DNA of 64,000 bases, taken from NCBI GenBank assembly GCA_016617855.1, contig JAECUM010003231.1, forward strand, positions 1 to 64,000, given 5' to 3'. Each line of letters starts with the position of its first letter. Position 1 is the first letter of the stretch. Below, piece after piece: positions 50,643 to 61,762 of this stretch. The notes beneath the pieces were generated by a model. That model did no database searches. It saw only the letters and a program-made list of their open reading frames with translations, and had not been told where the DNA came from. This DNA is from Megalonaias nervosa (lineage: Eukaryota; Mollusca; Bivalvia; Unionida; Unionidae). The translations under genes and the position numbers were made by a program.

Positions 50643-53474
50643 CAATGAGAACACCAACAAAAACAGCAATAACTATAAGACCGGCAAGCTTCGAAAAGCT
50701 AGCATGAATCACAAGTGTTTTTATTTCGTTCCTACAATTCCACTTTTTCCCTCAAGATAGGTTGATTTGTTCGAAATATTTCCCAGGAAATATAATAAAC
50801 CCTTGTTTGACAAGAAATAACAAAATTCTTGATAACTGCATGTATTTGTTTTGTAGTTTTGCTTTCATTTTGAAATTTTAGACTTCTAAAAATCTGAACT
50901 ATTTCTCAGTACAAACATTTTCTCTGAAATTTTACGACACTTTATTTGAGCCAGGGTGCGCTTATAGATTAGGACTATGGGAATTGTATTTCTAAGCTTT
51001 CAGAGCTTGTTGCTATCCCCATGGCTTTATTTTTATGGCTATACCAACATGTTTGAACCAAACCAAAGTATAGCTGTCAAACAACGTTAAATCAGAGTTT
51101 TTCGATCAGCACCATAGGCACAGATAAAGTATGCCATGGGTTAAGATTTTGAACCAGTCTGATAAAAATTGAGATACACTTTTACAAGTAGATCTGACAG
51201 GCACTGATAAAGGTTCATGTTTTACCGACAGTTAGAATTACGGGTGACTTATTTCTAGTCACCTTTCAGAGAAAGTGTTGCATTTTGCGCTGGGGAGTGC
51301 TATCGTTAGAAACTATACGTTCCGAATATAACGTTTCGCTTTCACGAAGTAACAGGGGGCGCTCACCAGTTATTATGTACTTTTGAGAGAGTGGTGTATG
51401 TATGGTGAAGTTGTTTGCATTTAAAACATGCACAGTGGAGAGAATGTTGGCATACCTCTATGCTACTTTGATGTAATGTGGCTGACATTTCTTTGGATAT
51501 TGTACTTTTGGAAATTGTAAATGATCTTAGCACACTGCTAACTAAAATGACTGCTCCCTTGTGCTCCAAAAATCAGCCTGAATTTGTCTAAAGTACACTA
51601 TCCTTAGTAGCTTTTAAAATAGGGAAAATGAATTTTGCCAGACTAGACAATACCAGCTTCTGAAAGTGCAATGAATGAATTACCAAATATATAAAATGTA
51701 AAAAAAGTTATCGGCTCTTTTTTTTTACAATTTACCTCTGAAGTTCAGGAAGTGAAAATGACCAAGTGGAGCTAGCAGTTTTTGAAAGGTGCACATCTGG
51801 AGTAAGGCCAAGCTGTGTACTCTATAACCCATATTACACCCATCAATCATACACCAAAATAAAGGGAATTAAAGGTTCTTTGAACAACACCTAAGATATT
51901 TAAGGTCTTTTTTAAATAGCCAGCATAACTAGTCAGGAAACCCGGAGGAAGTCTTTTCCTTTAAAAGTCTAACCCTATGCAAAATACGAAACTGTAGAGC
52001 GCTACCACAGCTGTCATTTAATTGGTGAATTGATTGTCAAACAGGACATGACGTTGTATAGATGTCCGACAGAACTCCGTTTAAGTCGAAGATATTAGTT
52101 TTAATCAAACTGGATTTGTATCAAGGTTGTAACAATCTCGTTTGACATTAGCGCACGTTTATTAAACTCTGGCAGTCCATATCTTTTTGGTTGCTGAGAA
52201 GAGACTTATAAACAATCTACCTTGTAATGGAGCAAAAACTTTGTACAGATAATTTCACGGTATATTCTATCGTGGTCAGCGTGATACGTAACCATTAAGA
52301 TTAACATATTACTTAGGCTCGCAATAAATTTCTGCCTGCGAAGGATGGGGTATGCTCTGTTTGGAGGCACAATCGAATTTTAATTAGAGCCCGTTCGTGA
52401 ACGGTCAGACAGATGGAAGATGCCAATGTTAATGTAAGGTAAATTAGCGGAAAATGACAGAGTTGAGACAAGCCAGAAAAAAATTGTGGGAAATCTGGGG
52501 CCATTTGAAATATTTGCCATACAATGATATTTTCCAGAATGGTTATTAATAAAGGCGGTCTAAATAGAGTTATTCTGAGTTCGATGGGAGTGTTAACATT
52601 TTTGGCGGTTAGAGAAAGTAATCGTGATTAGCTAAGTTAAACGAGTGTGTGTGTTCCCAGACGAAATTTCATGGTTTATGTATCACGAAACGAAGTTTTG
52701 GTCAGTCCGAGTATTTCTACCGAGGGGGAAGCTGGCTCCGAGATCAGGAAAAAGAAGCCTTCTCGTTAAATAAATCATCGAAGGGACAGTTTTTTTTTGT
52801 TTTTTTTTAATTTGCGAGACCAGAAACCAGAGAAGAGACAGGGAATTCTCTTATGATAAGCGAGCGAGGACCTGGAAATCACAAAGGTATGGTCTCAATC
52901 ATATACAATATGCATTGATGTAAGTTTGCAATTATTTGTTGAATTTATTCGTTTTTGTTTGTTACTTCAGTATTTCCGAAAATAATCGTGCATCCGTGGT
53001 CTAGAATGTTACATGATTCATATATCCTAAGAATGTCATAAAATATTTCATTGATATGAATGAGTTTGGATTTAGTGGTTTTATATGTAACAGAAACCAT
53101 GTATCGTGGGATTTCATGCATTACTCTGATACAAGTTGTAAGAATTAATTTATCTGTCTTAAATGATGTATCATGTACACTTCGAATTGATTTTTCTATG
53201 TCTGGAAGTGTATGTCATTGAATCGCTAATTGACAAGGAACAAAGTCAGGACAAGGGGTGAAGTCCATTAATTCGTTTGTGTACTTAAGTTTTGAATTCT
53301 TTTCAACCTAATATCAGTGATATTAACATTAGGAACGTGTGTCGTCTGACATAAACAGCTAGCCATTTATAGCCCACATAGAGCTGTGTTTAATTTTGTA
53401 CTAATGACCCATAATTCCTTGTGTTTTGAGATAGTCCGCTCCTTTATGTAAATATAAGAACTATCTCGAAATTT

Positions 53475-53543
<69 letters not shown>

Positions 53544-54419
53544 CGTTGCAGAATTATACTTCAAATCGACATCAATGACTCAGCAATCTTCTGTAGAACT
53601 TATACAACATGCCATAGTTGTTTATACCTGAACATGTATGAAATGAACTAAAGGAATGCAATATATCATTATTGATTGGCTCATAATTAATAATCGTAAA
53701 CGGAGCTCCTTTGAGCAAATGCGGCCAGATACAATTTTTGTTGGTCTGTACACGTTCATTTCGTGCCTTGTTAGTGATTCCGATTCAGTCTTTAGTGACG
53801 TGTCTCGACCTGGAGGTCGTAAGACTCTCTAGATTGGGTTTGAACTTGAGATGTCTGCCAATAATCCGCATGCAACTTAAAAAATACTTGTTACCAAGCA
53901 ATATTGATCAATGCTAAATGATTACACATGCATAATTTATCTGATATCTTGAGCTGGCGTCGCAGACCTCTGATAACGGAATCCGTTAAGGAACTTGTTG
54001 ATTAAGTTTAGTATAATTCTTACTGTCTAAATGGGGAAATAAAGTGATGTTTACATGGATGAAAAAATAATAGAATGCTCGGATCAAAATACGTGTAATG
54101 TAGCTAGCAGAGAAAAAGGGCATATTTAATTACTTCTTGTTCATGTATTATTCAATAGCCTAGAGTGCGGTCCCAGCTGAACGTAAGTGTGTAACAAATA
54201 CATTGTCAGCATAGCACTGTCGGTTTCTTTATTACATAAAGGGAAATTACTCACCGAATTATAAACACTCTCTCGTACTTCTTTCCGTTCAGTTTCATGA
54301 ATGACTTCATGAAATATAGACAATCTTGGGTCAAAGTTTAAAACCTCCTCCTTTGCTTTGTAGAAGGGTATAATGGTAGCACGGAGATAACATTTCAGTC
54401 TGGATGTTACATGCATGGG
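46705..54419 (-). CDS. P4HA: prolyl 4-hydroxylase alpha-subunit-like gene, eight exons, 5' end not found
   Basis: Eight exons on the - strand join in phase and code for about 227 residues of the 2-oxoglutarate/Fe(II) dioxygenase part of a prolyl 4-hydroxylase alpha subunit. This ER enzyme class hydroxylates proline in collagen-type proteins. In order they give DPRLSIFHEVI, LQRSRVV, AWLADQNSLLVRKLSKRVEI with GLSTSQLEHL, VLNYGIGGMYEPHKDFL, GSGDRIATWLYY, LNDVKAGGATVF, GAAAFWFNL with EHAGCPVLLGSKW, and VSNKWIRETGQVFRR. H-K-D in YEPHKDF gives the His and Asp iron ligands, the His in EHAGCPV is the distal ligand, and the Lys in GSKW is the usual 2-oxoglutarate anchor, so the site looks intact. Exons for the peptide-binding and N-terminal domains were not seen to the right. 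The gene may be a short P4HA-like form or extend beyond the window. Confidence 0.88.
47254..47357. repeat. (CTT)n(ATT)n trinucleotide microsatellite
   Basis: TTC/CTT units change to TTA/ATT units. It lies in the last P4HA intron, close to the donor of exon 7. Confidence 0.95.
47371..47467 (-). CDS. P4HA: P4HA-like exon 7 of those seen
   Basis: Phase 0 to phase 1, 97 bases. Encodes GAAAFWFNL and EHAGCPVLLGSKW, with the third iron ligand (His) and the 2-oxoglutarate-binding Lys. The acceptor AAAG has no ordinary pyrimidine tract; a TTTA tetranucleotide run lies directly before it. Confidence 0.9.
47469..47495. repeat. (AAAT)n run at the P4HA exon 7 acceptor
   Basis: About six tetranucleotide units. 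On the gene strand it reads TTTA repeats directly before the acceptor AG. Confidence 0.9.
47949..48017 (-). CDS. P4HA: P4HA-like exon 6 of those seen
   Basis: Phase 0 to 0, 69 bases, acceptor TTCCAG and donor GAG|GTAAAT. Encodes LNDVKAGGATVFTKLNVTVP; AGGATVF is a family signature. Confidence 0.92.
48433..48522 (-). CDS. P4HA: P4HA-like exon 5 of those seen
   Basis: Phase 0 to 0, 90 bases, acceptor CTGCAG and donor TAT|GTAAGT. Encodes a polar loop then GSGDRIATWLYY, matching the G-x-R-I-A-T-W-L-F-Y strand of the family. Confidence 0.92.
48899..48949 (-). CDS. P4HA: P4HA-like exon 4 of those seen (iron-binding HxD)
   Basis: A 51-base microexon, phase 0 to 0, acceptor CTTGCAG and donor CTG|GTAAGT. 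Encodes VLNYGIGGMYEPHKDFL with the His-x-Asp iron ligands. It is too short to be found by ORF length. Confidence 0.92.
49283..49400 (-). CDS. P4HA: P4HA-like exon 3 of those seen
   Basis: Phase 2 to 0, 118 bases, acceptor ATTTCAG and donor CAA|GTATGT. Encodes AWLADQNSLLVRKLSKRVEI, then QTGLSTSQLEHLYHAEEMQ, matching the SAWLSGYE...I.DLTGLD...AEELQ helix of the family. Confidence 0.92.
50132..50202. repeat. (AG)n microsatellite with G run
   Basis: About 32 AG units ending in a run of eight G, within a P4HA intron. Confidence 0.95.
50472..50545 (-). CDS. P4HA: P4HA-like exon 2 of those seen
   Basis: Phase 0 to 2, 74 bases, acceptor TTTTGTAG and donor GAC|GTAAGA. Encodes LQRSRVVSSNNGEQDTLTDT, then RVSE plus a split Thr codon. 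It aligns with the LAKPRL.RATV...YRVSKS segment, and the split codon closes correctly with the next exon. Confidence 0.88.
50575..50641. repeat. (ACT)n(AAC)n trinucleotide microsatellites
   Basis: Two neighbouring trinucleotide runs just upstream (gene sense) of the P4HA exon 2 acceptor. Confidence 0.93.
50642..54254. other. P4HA: 3.7-kb P4HA-like intron
   Basis: No further exon was recognised between exon 1 and exon 2 of those seen; the flanks join phase 0 to phase 0. It contains a TA microsatellite and short open frames without family resemblance. Confidence 0.6.
53479..53542. repeat. (TA)n microsatellite
   Basis: Uninterrupted TA run of about 64 bases. Confidence 0.95.
54255..54419 (-). 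CDS. P4HA: P4HA-like exon 1 of those seen
   Basis: Phase 0 to 0, 165 bases, donor TCG|GTGAGT; the acceptor at CACTAG is the best available. Encodes RLKCYLRATIIPFYKAKEEV, then LNFDPRLSIFHEVIHETERK. This matches the L.C.Y......KEE....P.I..FHDV.SD.EIE lead-in to the dioxygenase domain. Exact 5' boundary is less certain. Confidence 0.75.
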
Positions 54420-56877
54420 CTAGTGCAACACAAACAGAATGACAATCAAATAACCATGTTCTTGTTTGTATAAGAGCAAATGTTACTATTGATCAATAAT
54501 GTTACAACAGAAAGATGGTTTGCATTGTTTTACCATTTCTAGAAATTAGTGTGTAAGGTAAATAGGTAAGTAACATACTTGTGAAAAGTACCGCTGGTCA
54601 TTTAATAAAGGTCACTAAGCATAACTGTGGTGAGGCAAGCCTCATATTCACATTTTTCGTCACAACCAGTTTTCAAGTCTTCAATAATTAGTTATATTAG
54701 GAATGCTTTAACTCCTCCTCTCCAGGTGCATATAGTATCCAATGCGCATCAATTATGATCTAAGGAACAGGTCTTAGGTAGATCTATGTGACCAAATTTA
54801 AACTTTCACTACTGGATGTCTTGATTTCATACGTTATAATATATCCCAAAACGATTATGCACATTTATTACTTACGTAAAAATATAAGTCTAATTAATGG
54901 ATTGCCTTCTTCACCCACCTGTCGTCAAATACCAATATACTCCAACAAACAATTTCCCTATGACCACTAATAAAGCTGCTGCGGCGTGAGCATTATGAAA
55001 TCACAGAAAAGCTGAAAGCTGGTCGTATGGTTATCACATTTGGACTGATATCTTTACTATTGTCACTAACACATAACAATTGAAATAATTTCAAGTTTTC
55101 GAATTCAGTTTTCGTGAACATGTGTTTTGTATTCGTTTATTTTATTTCACTGTTACTCTAAGTTGTTTGTCATAAAAGTCGATCTTTTTCATAATGTGCT
55201 ATGATAATATGAATGCGGAATTGCCATTGGTTTGGTAATCCACCAATAATTTGTTCTAAGGCGAATAAATACTGATGTTAGTCAGAGGCAACCAATGTTG
55301 TTAAGAAGTGTGGTTGTTCACACAATATCCAGATAAATCCACTCAGAACACTATATGATCTTAGCCTGAATCGTCTGTCGTTAGTGTCGTAAACCAGTTG
55401 TAAGATTATTAATATCTCCACTTTCTTCATCTACTGGGACTACTTATAACGGGTGATAATACCTTTGAAAATGTACAAGAACGCAAGCAGCAAGAACGTG
55501 CCTGCGAATCATCATCTTACTGCTCTTTTAAATATTGCCTATTTCTTATGCTACGCAAAGTGTTCATTAAGGCAGGCAAATAAATGGAAACTGTAAATCG
55601 TGGCTGATGCAAAGGAGAGAAGAAGACATAAGAGATGGTATGATCCGGAAAACATTTGTATTTGACATACGGATTTGTTTTATATTCGTTACATTTTTTA
55701 ATCATGCACCAACTAAACAACGTCCCGTTTTGATCCCCCGAGTTATGAACCAGAAAACCCGTAGTCTGATCAGTAATATGTCCGCGTCATTATATATTGG
55801 TCTTTATGAAGGATAGCATACATAAAAGTGCTCAAATTGGCGAGATGCAAATACTTGTTTTGACGTTTAAAGTAAAAAGAGCTTTTATTTCTACAACATC
55901 TTGAATATATCATAAAGCCCAATGAGGATTTATCGGCACTGACCATCAAAACATAACCCTCGACAGGCATAGACACAACTGTCAGCTATAAAAATAGACA
56001 AAACTGATGAATTCGAAAATGATTTCTACGTATCTGCTAATTGGTTTGAAAAGTTGACAGAACAATGAAACAGGGAGAAATAAAAAATGATAACTACATG
56101 ACAAGTTCTTTGCATTTGATGGAGATATATATCGCTATTGTGGAATAGAGGATTTCTCAGGATTGATGTAATTTTAGATAAACAAACAAGTCAGTATAAG
56201 ATAAATTGGCAGAAGCTCCTAAAAATGTTAAGAACAAAAACAAAATGGTTGACCAGAAAAAAGAAATTGTTTGAATGGTTATGATGTGCAATTGAGAAAC
56301 TATCATTATGAAATAAATGTTCAGCATGTTCTGTAGTGATTTAAAAAGAATAATGAAACTCAATACACGCCTGCTTACAAAACTGTAATAAAAAATAGAT
56401 GATAAAAACAGCCGAACTTATACTGTCAAAATTTTTCTTCACATCAAATATACCTACTCAACGAACACAAAGACTATAAGAAGATAGTGTAGATAGGAAC
56501 ATATTACATTATAATGTTATGTGAACATTTGCAGAAAAAATGAAGAAACTGTGTGCGAAGAACACAGACCTAAAATGATATTCACATAAAAGAAAGAATT
56601 TTTTTATTCCTCCTACTTATGTCACGTTTGTAAAAGAAAAATAAAGGTTAACAAATAATGTGGTCACTGTCATTTACTTGGTAAGTCCTGAGGTCCTGTA
56701 TATAACGAGTGTAATTAAATTACAGGCATTCCACATGCATTCCACTCTTGATCCATAATTTGTTCAGCCATGAGTCGCATCTACTTATCAAGATGTTACT
56801 ATAATACAAAATAATTACAAAAACTACAATTCGTTTAGTAAAGACACTATAGTTGATAGATTTGAAAAAATATGGCA
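54420..56877. other. non-coding; missing P4HA 5' exons not found
   Basis: I searched the - strand for P4HA N-terminal and peptide-binding motifs and found none. Short open frames (55517, 55607, 55770, 56157) show no resemblance to known families. Confidence 0.4.
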
Positions 56878-56884
56878 AGGAAGG

Positions 56885-56889
<5 letters not shown>

Positions 56890-56939
<50 letters not shown>

Positions 56940-57247
56940 ATTTGGATTTTTAATGTAGCTTTAACAATTTTTCAGCCATATCGCTACGATGTCTGCAGAG
57001 TGCAGTTTATAGTGATGCCTAGCACTGGGGCATCATGCCGCAGACATGTAGCATGATGTCCCACCCAGTCACATTATCCTGATACCAGGCTGACCAGTCC
57101 TAATACTAATCTCTTAATGCTGAGCGCCAAGCGAGGCAGCTTCTAGTACCATTTCTGTAAGTCTTTGGTATGACTCGGCCGGGGATTGAACCCACGACGT
57201 CCCGCATCCGAGACGGACGCTCTAACCACTAGGCCACCGGAGCGGTT
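56890..57247 (-). mobile_element. tRNA-derived SINE family A, copy 6, with 12-bp TSD
   Basis: Complete copy: (TG)n with one TTTG interruption, body, and head ending GAGCGGT. AGGAAGGTTTTG flanks it on both sides (56878-56889 and 57248-57259), a clear target-site duplication. Confidence 0.94.
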
Positions 57248-57259
57248 AGGAAGGTTTTG

Positions 57260-58990
57260 AAAAGAGAAGAATCAGATTCCTAGATAGCGGCTGGTACACG
57301 GACTATCGTTAGAATAACATGCATCGAGTTTCAATGATAAACAGTTCCAGCGAAATATGTTAAAAATAAGGAAAAGAAACATTTAAAAAAAATACATTTT
57401 ACCGGTACTAGGTCATTGATGCCGCTAAATGTTTGAAGAAAATTAAATGACCACCAAATGAGAAATTTTATTCCAAACTCTGACGATAAGTTATAGCAGA
57501 TAGTGAATACTAATATGTACCATATGCCATGAAACATTTCAAATTAAAATTTCTTGGTGATCTGCATGACTACTAGATTTTGAAAGAAACTTTAATGTGT
57601 GACATGAAACATATAGGACTGTCTGCATTAATAACTGTAAATTAGAACCAACAGGTAATTACATTGCAACGGGACAAGCCCTGAATGTGAGTCTGCAAAT
57701 GATTAAAGATGAATTACAATCATGTACAGACTGTAGTATGTTCCTGGTGATAAATTAGTTATTAGAGGAAAAATTAGAATGATATGAACTATATACCCTT
57801 AAGTAAATCAAAAGTTCAATGTCGATGATAAAGCACAATTAGAGATGATGGATCTTGTGATAGGTCAAGATCACGATTATTCATTATGTAAATAGGTACT
57901 AGAAACTTATCGTGAGGAATGAACTATTTTTGATACCTGTCAAAGTCTTAAGACGGTCAACCAAGAACAAATCAAACTCATCAAAGACAAACTATTGTCT
58001 TGGAAAGATGATGATAGCTTGGGTGGTTTTCATAAGTAAACTTACAGGTACAAAAATCTGAAAACTAATTCCTTAAGAATGTGATTACCACCAAAGAAGA
58101 AGCTAGAAAAGGAGAATGAGAGCATACAATTTTTGGTACCGAAGTTCTTGTGCAGGCTGAAGAAAGATATCGACTATCGAAGTTTAAAGATGTGAGTTCA
58201 GTTAGGATTGAAACTGACAAACATACATAGTCGTGTTATTCCTCCATGAACCATGGTCACAAGTTTTCATTGAACTGAATACCCGTTGACAACTAAATGC
58301 TAGCATTGACGTTAAAAGGGAGTTCTCTAAGCTGATAAATATTTCTTTGTTTGGTAAACAGATGTAATATCGCTGTAGGAGACGTAGTCAAAAATATGCG
58401 TTCATGAAAAGATTTTATGCATATCAGAGCTATATATCGTTTGCAAATAAAACAAATATAGAAAAAGATGTGGTTCTAGTCAGTTTAAGACAATAAGAAC
58501 CATAATAAAATAATTTATGATGGAATTTACAGTGTTATAAATCCAATGGATGATATACAAATTTTACTATAATGAGCTGAAGCCAGTCTATGGTGATAAA
58601 ATGAGGCTGTTAAATATAGGTACATTTTCATTATGTATAAATGTAGATTCTGATAACATTTACAATGACATAAACAGTAGCATCCAATTTCATACCGCAA
58701 GTGCTTAAAAGGAAGACAGTGCTCGTGATGTTCTTTATACAAATAAGGAAGTTCTTGGACTTTGCAAGGATGAGTTACCGTACCAACTCATATGTTGAGT
58801 AAAATGGGAAACTGCATAGACCCAGATCTGTCGCCGTATTAAGCGACTGCAGATCGATGTATATGTTGTTTGCAATTTGACTTCACTTATACGCGAGTAC
58901 AAATGGTATGTGGTGTAGCTGTACATTAATTTTATAGTCTTACGACAAAGTTCTATTATTTTAGGACTTTTAAAAATGGAGACAAGGTCC
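57260..58990. other. non-coding, possibly a decayed element
   Basis: A-rich sequence with short broken frames at about 57940-58200 that look once-coding (many Lys, Glu and Asp codons), but I could not assign a family. Confidence 0.3.
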
Positions 58991-58994
58991 GAAA

Positions 58995-59257
58995 AAGATG
59001 TCGAAATATCTTGTTTTTGTGGGTTTAACACCATTTTTCAGTACACGATATGCTGTACATGGCGGACAGTTTAACTGATGGAGGCAGGACCTTGGAAAAT
59101 CCTGGTAAGAACTATCGACATACGGAAAGCTACTGGCAAGCTTTTTATATACACACATTGTCTGAGTCCGAGATTCGATCCAGCGCGGATAGAGGTGAGA
59201 TGGCGGTGATTGGTTAAAAAGGCGAGCGCTTTGGACCACTCGCCCACACGGGGCCCC
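58995..59257 (-). mobile_element. tRNA-derived SINE family B, copy 2
   Basis: On the - strand: GGGGCCCCGTGTGGGCGAGT head, B-box-like GATCGAATCTC, CCAGGATTTTCCAAGGTCCT and CGTGTACTGAAAAATGGTGT. Same word order as the + strand copy at 44523. Confidence 0.78.
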
Positions 59258-59259
59258 TG

Positions 59260-60570
59260 AAGAACAATATCATCGAAAAGAATTAAAAAATTCGAAATAT
59301 ACAGTAAAATGGTCTTTTTTTTTTTACCGATCTGTAAATCGCCAGGAAAAGAATTTAACACGACCGTACTTTCATGAGATAAACAATAAATGAATAATAA
59401 AGTTGCTCTGCATGCTTACAACAACAAGGTGCATTCAGCGGATAATACAAAACACTTATATTTTGCCACTATATCACGTATCTTTAAACGGGGTTTTCAA
59501 TCTGATTCAAAGTTTACTTTTTGTTTCAGGTTTTCAACTATCTTTTCTGTCGTAATCACTGGAACCACCGTGTTGTCCTACAACACAGATTTCATTGACT
59601 TCTTTTCCCTGCGGTATAAGACTACTAAAACCTAAACATTCTCGCGCAGGTGATTTTTAACAGAAACATTTTTCTGTTCTATAACCCACACTGGTATTCC
59701 ATAATGTCTACCACTAAATGCCATTATATATTGCAAGTCTTGCTGTACTTAAAGGTTGAACAGATGATTGTGAAATAGTTTGAAAATTCGTATATTGTGT
59801 TTGAATCAAATCTGATGCAAACGTTGCTTTATCTTTAATTTGTTAAACTTATATAATTATGCTTTGATCCTTTTCAAATAGTTCATTTAAGTGTCAGATT
59901 AAAGCTCTATGTTTGTAACGTTTTTGTTGCTGTCATAAATGAGGTAGCCTCAACGTAACATAAAAACCATTCTTAAATAAATTGTTTCTTATTAGTTTAT
60001 AAATGTTCTTTGATGTGGAGGGTTTTACAGATGTGCCGGAAATGCACTGAAAATATTAACTAGTTGGTCTCAGCGTAATATAGAAACTCATCTCATACTA
60101 CCTGGTTGTGATTAGCTTGTCCAACGAAAGGGATAGATTATGGCTTGACCACCATATATGATTTTCACAAGATTAGGAAATTACATAAATTTTTGTACAA
60201 CTAGACCGATAATTCTTCTATTTATTTCACTGTCTTTAACTTCTACGATATATGTTAAACCAGTATGAAGGCATTTATCTGATTTTTGTCTTTTACAGTT
60301 TTAGCTGAAAACATTGCCATCAAATTCTGTGAAGTGATGTTTTTCATTGCATCAGTTAGATTATTATATTTGTATCTGGGCATTATTTGAATATTATATG
60401 TCTCTCTAAATTTCTCCGGTGGATAAATTTGCTGTTGGTTTGAAATAGTTTTGAACGTCTTTTACCTTTTGTCTCCCTTCAAATTTGGTAAATATTGAGA
60501 AGAGACACATCACATTTTTATACTTTATTGCTCAACTGCACGATTCATGTTATATGTGCCACACTCACCC
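59260..60570. other. non-coding, nothing recognised
   Basis: AT-rich sequence with no supported gene or repeat family. Confidence 0.4.
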
Positions 60571-60612
60571 AGAAAAAAAAAAACAAAAAAAAAAACAAAC
60601 AAAAAAAAAAAA
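60571..60612. repeat. A-rich low-complexity run
   Basis: A runs broken by single C, directly before the left arm of the long inverted repeat. Confidence 0.85.
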
Positions 60613-60614
60613 CA

Positions 60615-60883
60615 TCTACGGCCTAAACTGCAATTCGTCCCATTATTAGAGCTAATGTCCTTAAAAAGAAACAAGCATATATTTAATTTTACCATTCATA
60701 TGAAACGAAATCGAAACTCATTTTGTGTACATTTGCGTTTTGTTTTTTGTTTATCTGCAAGTAGATGCCTTTTTCAAGGTTAGGTAATGTTCGACCACTA
60801 CCATGCAATCCATTATGATGTGTGCTTCTCAAATCATGGCAAATAAAATCATGATTATTATTAAAATTTCTAATGTTAACATC
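60615..60883 (+). repeat. left arm of a long inverted repeat (about 269 bp)
   Basis: Starts TCTACGGCCTAAACTGCAAT and ends near TTTCTAATGTTAACATC. It pairs with 61493-61762 as a reverse complement along its whole length with few mismatches; a core of about 95 bases appears identical. Confidence 0.93.
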
Positions 60884-61492
60884 TCTGCGTGCTATGAACT
60901 TCTATTATTTTTCGACATACTGTGTAAGTTTTATAAAATCTTATAAAACCGTTCAAAAGTTATTGTTATTGTTCCAATAGCTGGCTTGAAAATCTTACCT
61001 GAATTAGTTTTTCTGTCTTTCCTACAAACTCTCAATACGCCTTTAAAACTAATTCTTCACAAATCGAGTACAAGAATTGATAAAGTCATATCAGCTGCCA
61101 CATCAATAATTCTCTGCCGAGTGATATAATCATAACAAAAGGAATTCCGCATGTGTACTAACTGGTAACGAATTTACCTATTGAATCAAAAGTAATTACA
61201 TCGTGATGAAGACAAATAATTTTAATTCTGATTGTCACCTTCTATCACTTAAGAGGCTTTAGTAAATGTGACGGTAAAACTCAAAATTTGAGAGAAAAAA
61301 AATAATAAAAGAATGCATGACACAATGGTTGGTGAGTATCTGGGAGTTAAGTGGCATTCTAACATTATTTTCGTACAATACAAACTGAGCAGCTTCTGCA
61401 CCAGTCTTTTGCACATTTTTCGTTCATGGTCCCAACTTTCTCAATTTATCATTTATGATACCTTGCTCTATTTTGTTGTTTCTCACTAACTT
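60884..61492. other. spacer of the long inverted repeat
   Basis: About 609 bases of AT-rich sequence between the arms. No transposase or other coding frame was seen. Confidence 0.7.
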
Positions 61493-61762
61493 CGATATAT
61501 ACATTAGAAATTTCTATGCTAATCATGATTTTATTTGCCATGATTTGAGAAGCACACATCATAATGGATTGCATGGTAGTGGTCGAACATTACCTAACCT
61601 TGAAAAAGGCATCTACTTACAGATAAACAGAAAACAAAACGCAAATGTACACAAAAGTAAGTTTCGGTTTCGTTTCAGATGAATGGTAAAATTAAATATA
61701 TGTTTGTTTTATAAAGGACATTAACTCCAATAATGGGACGAATTGCAGTTTTAGGCCGTAGA
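61493..61762 (-). repeat. right arm of a long inverted repeat (about 270 bp)
   Basis: Reverse complement of 60615-60883. Its outer end reads ATTGCAGTTTTAGGCCGTAG A on the + strand, matching the outer end of the left arm. Confidence 0.93.
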
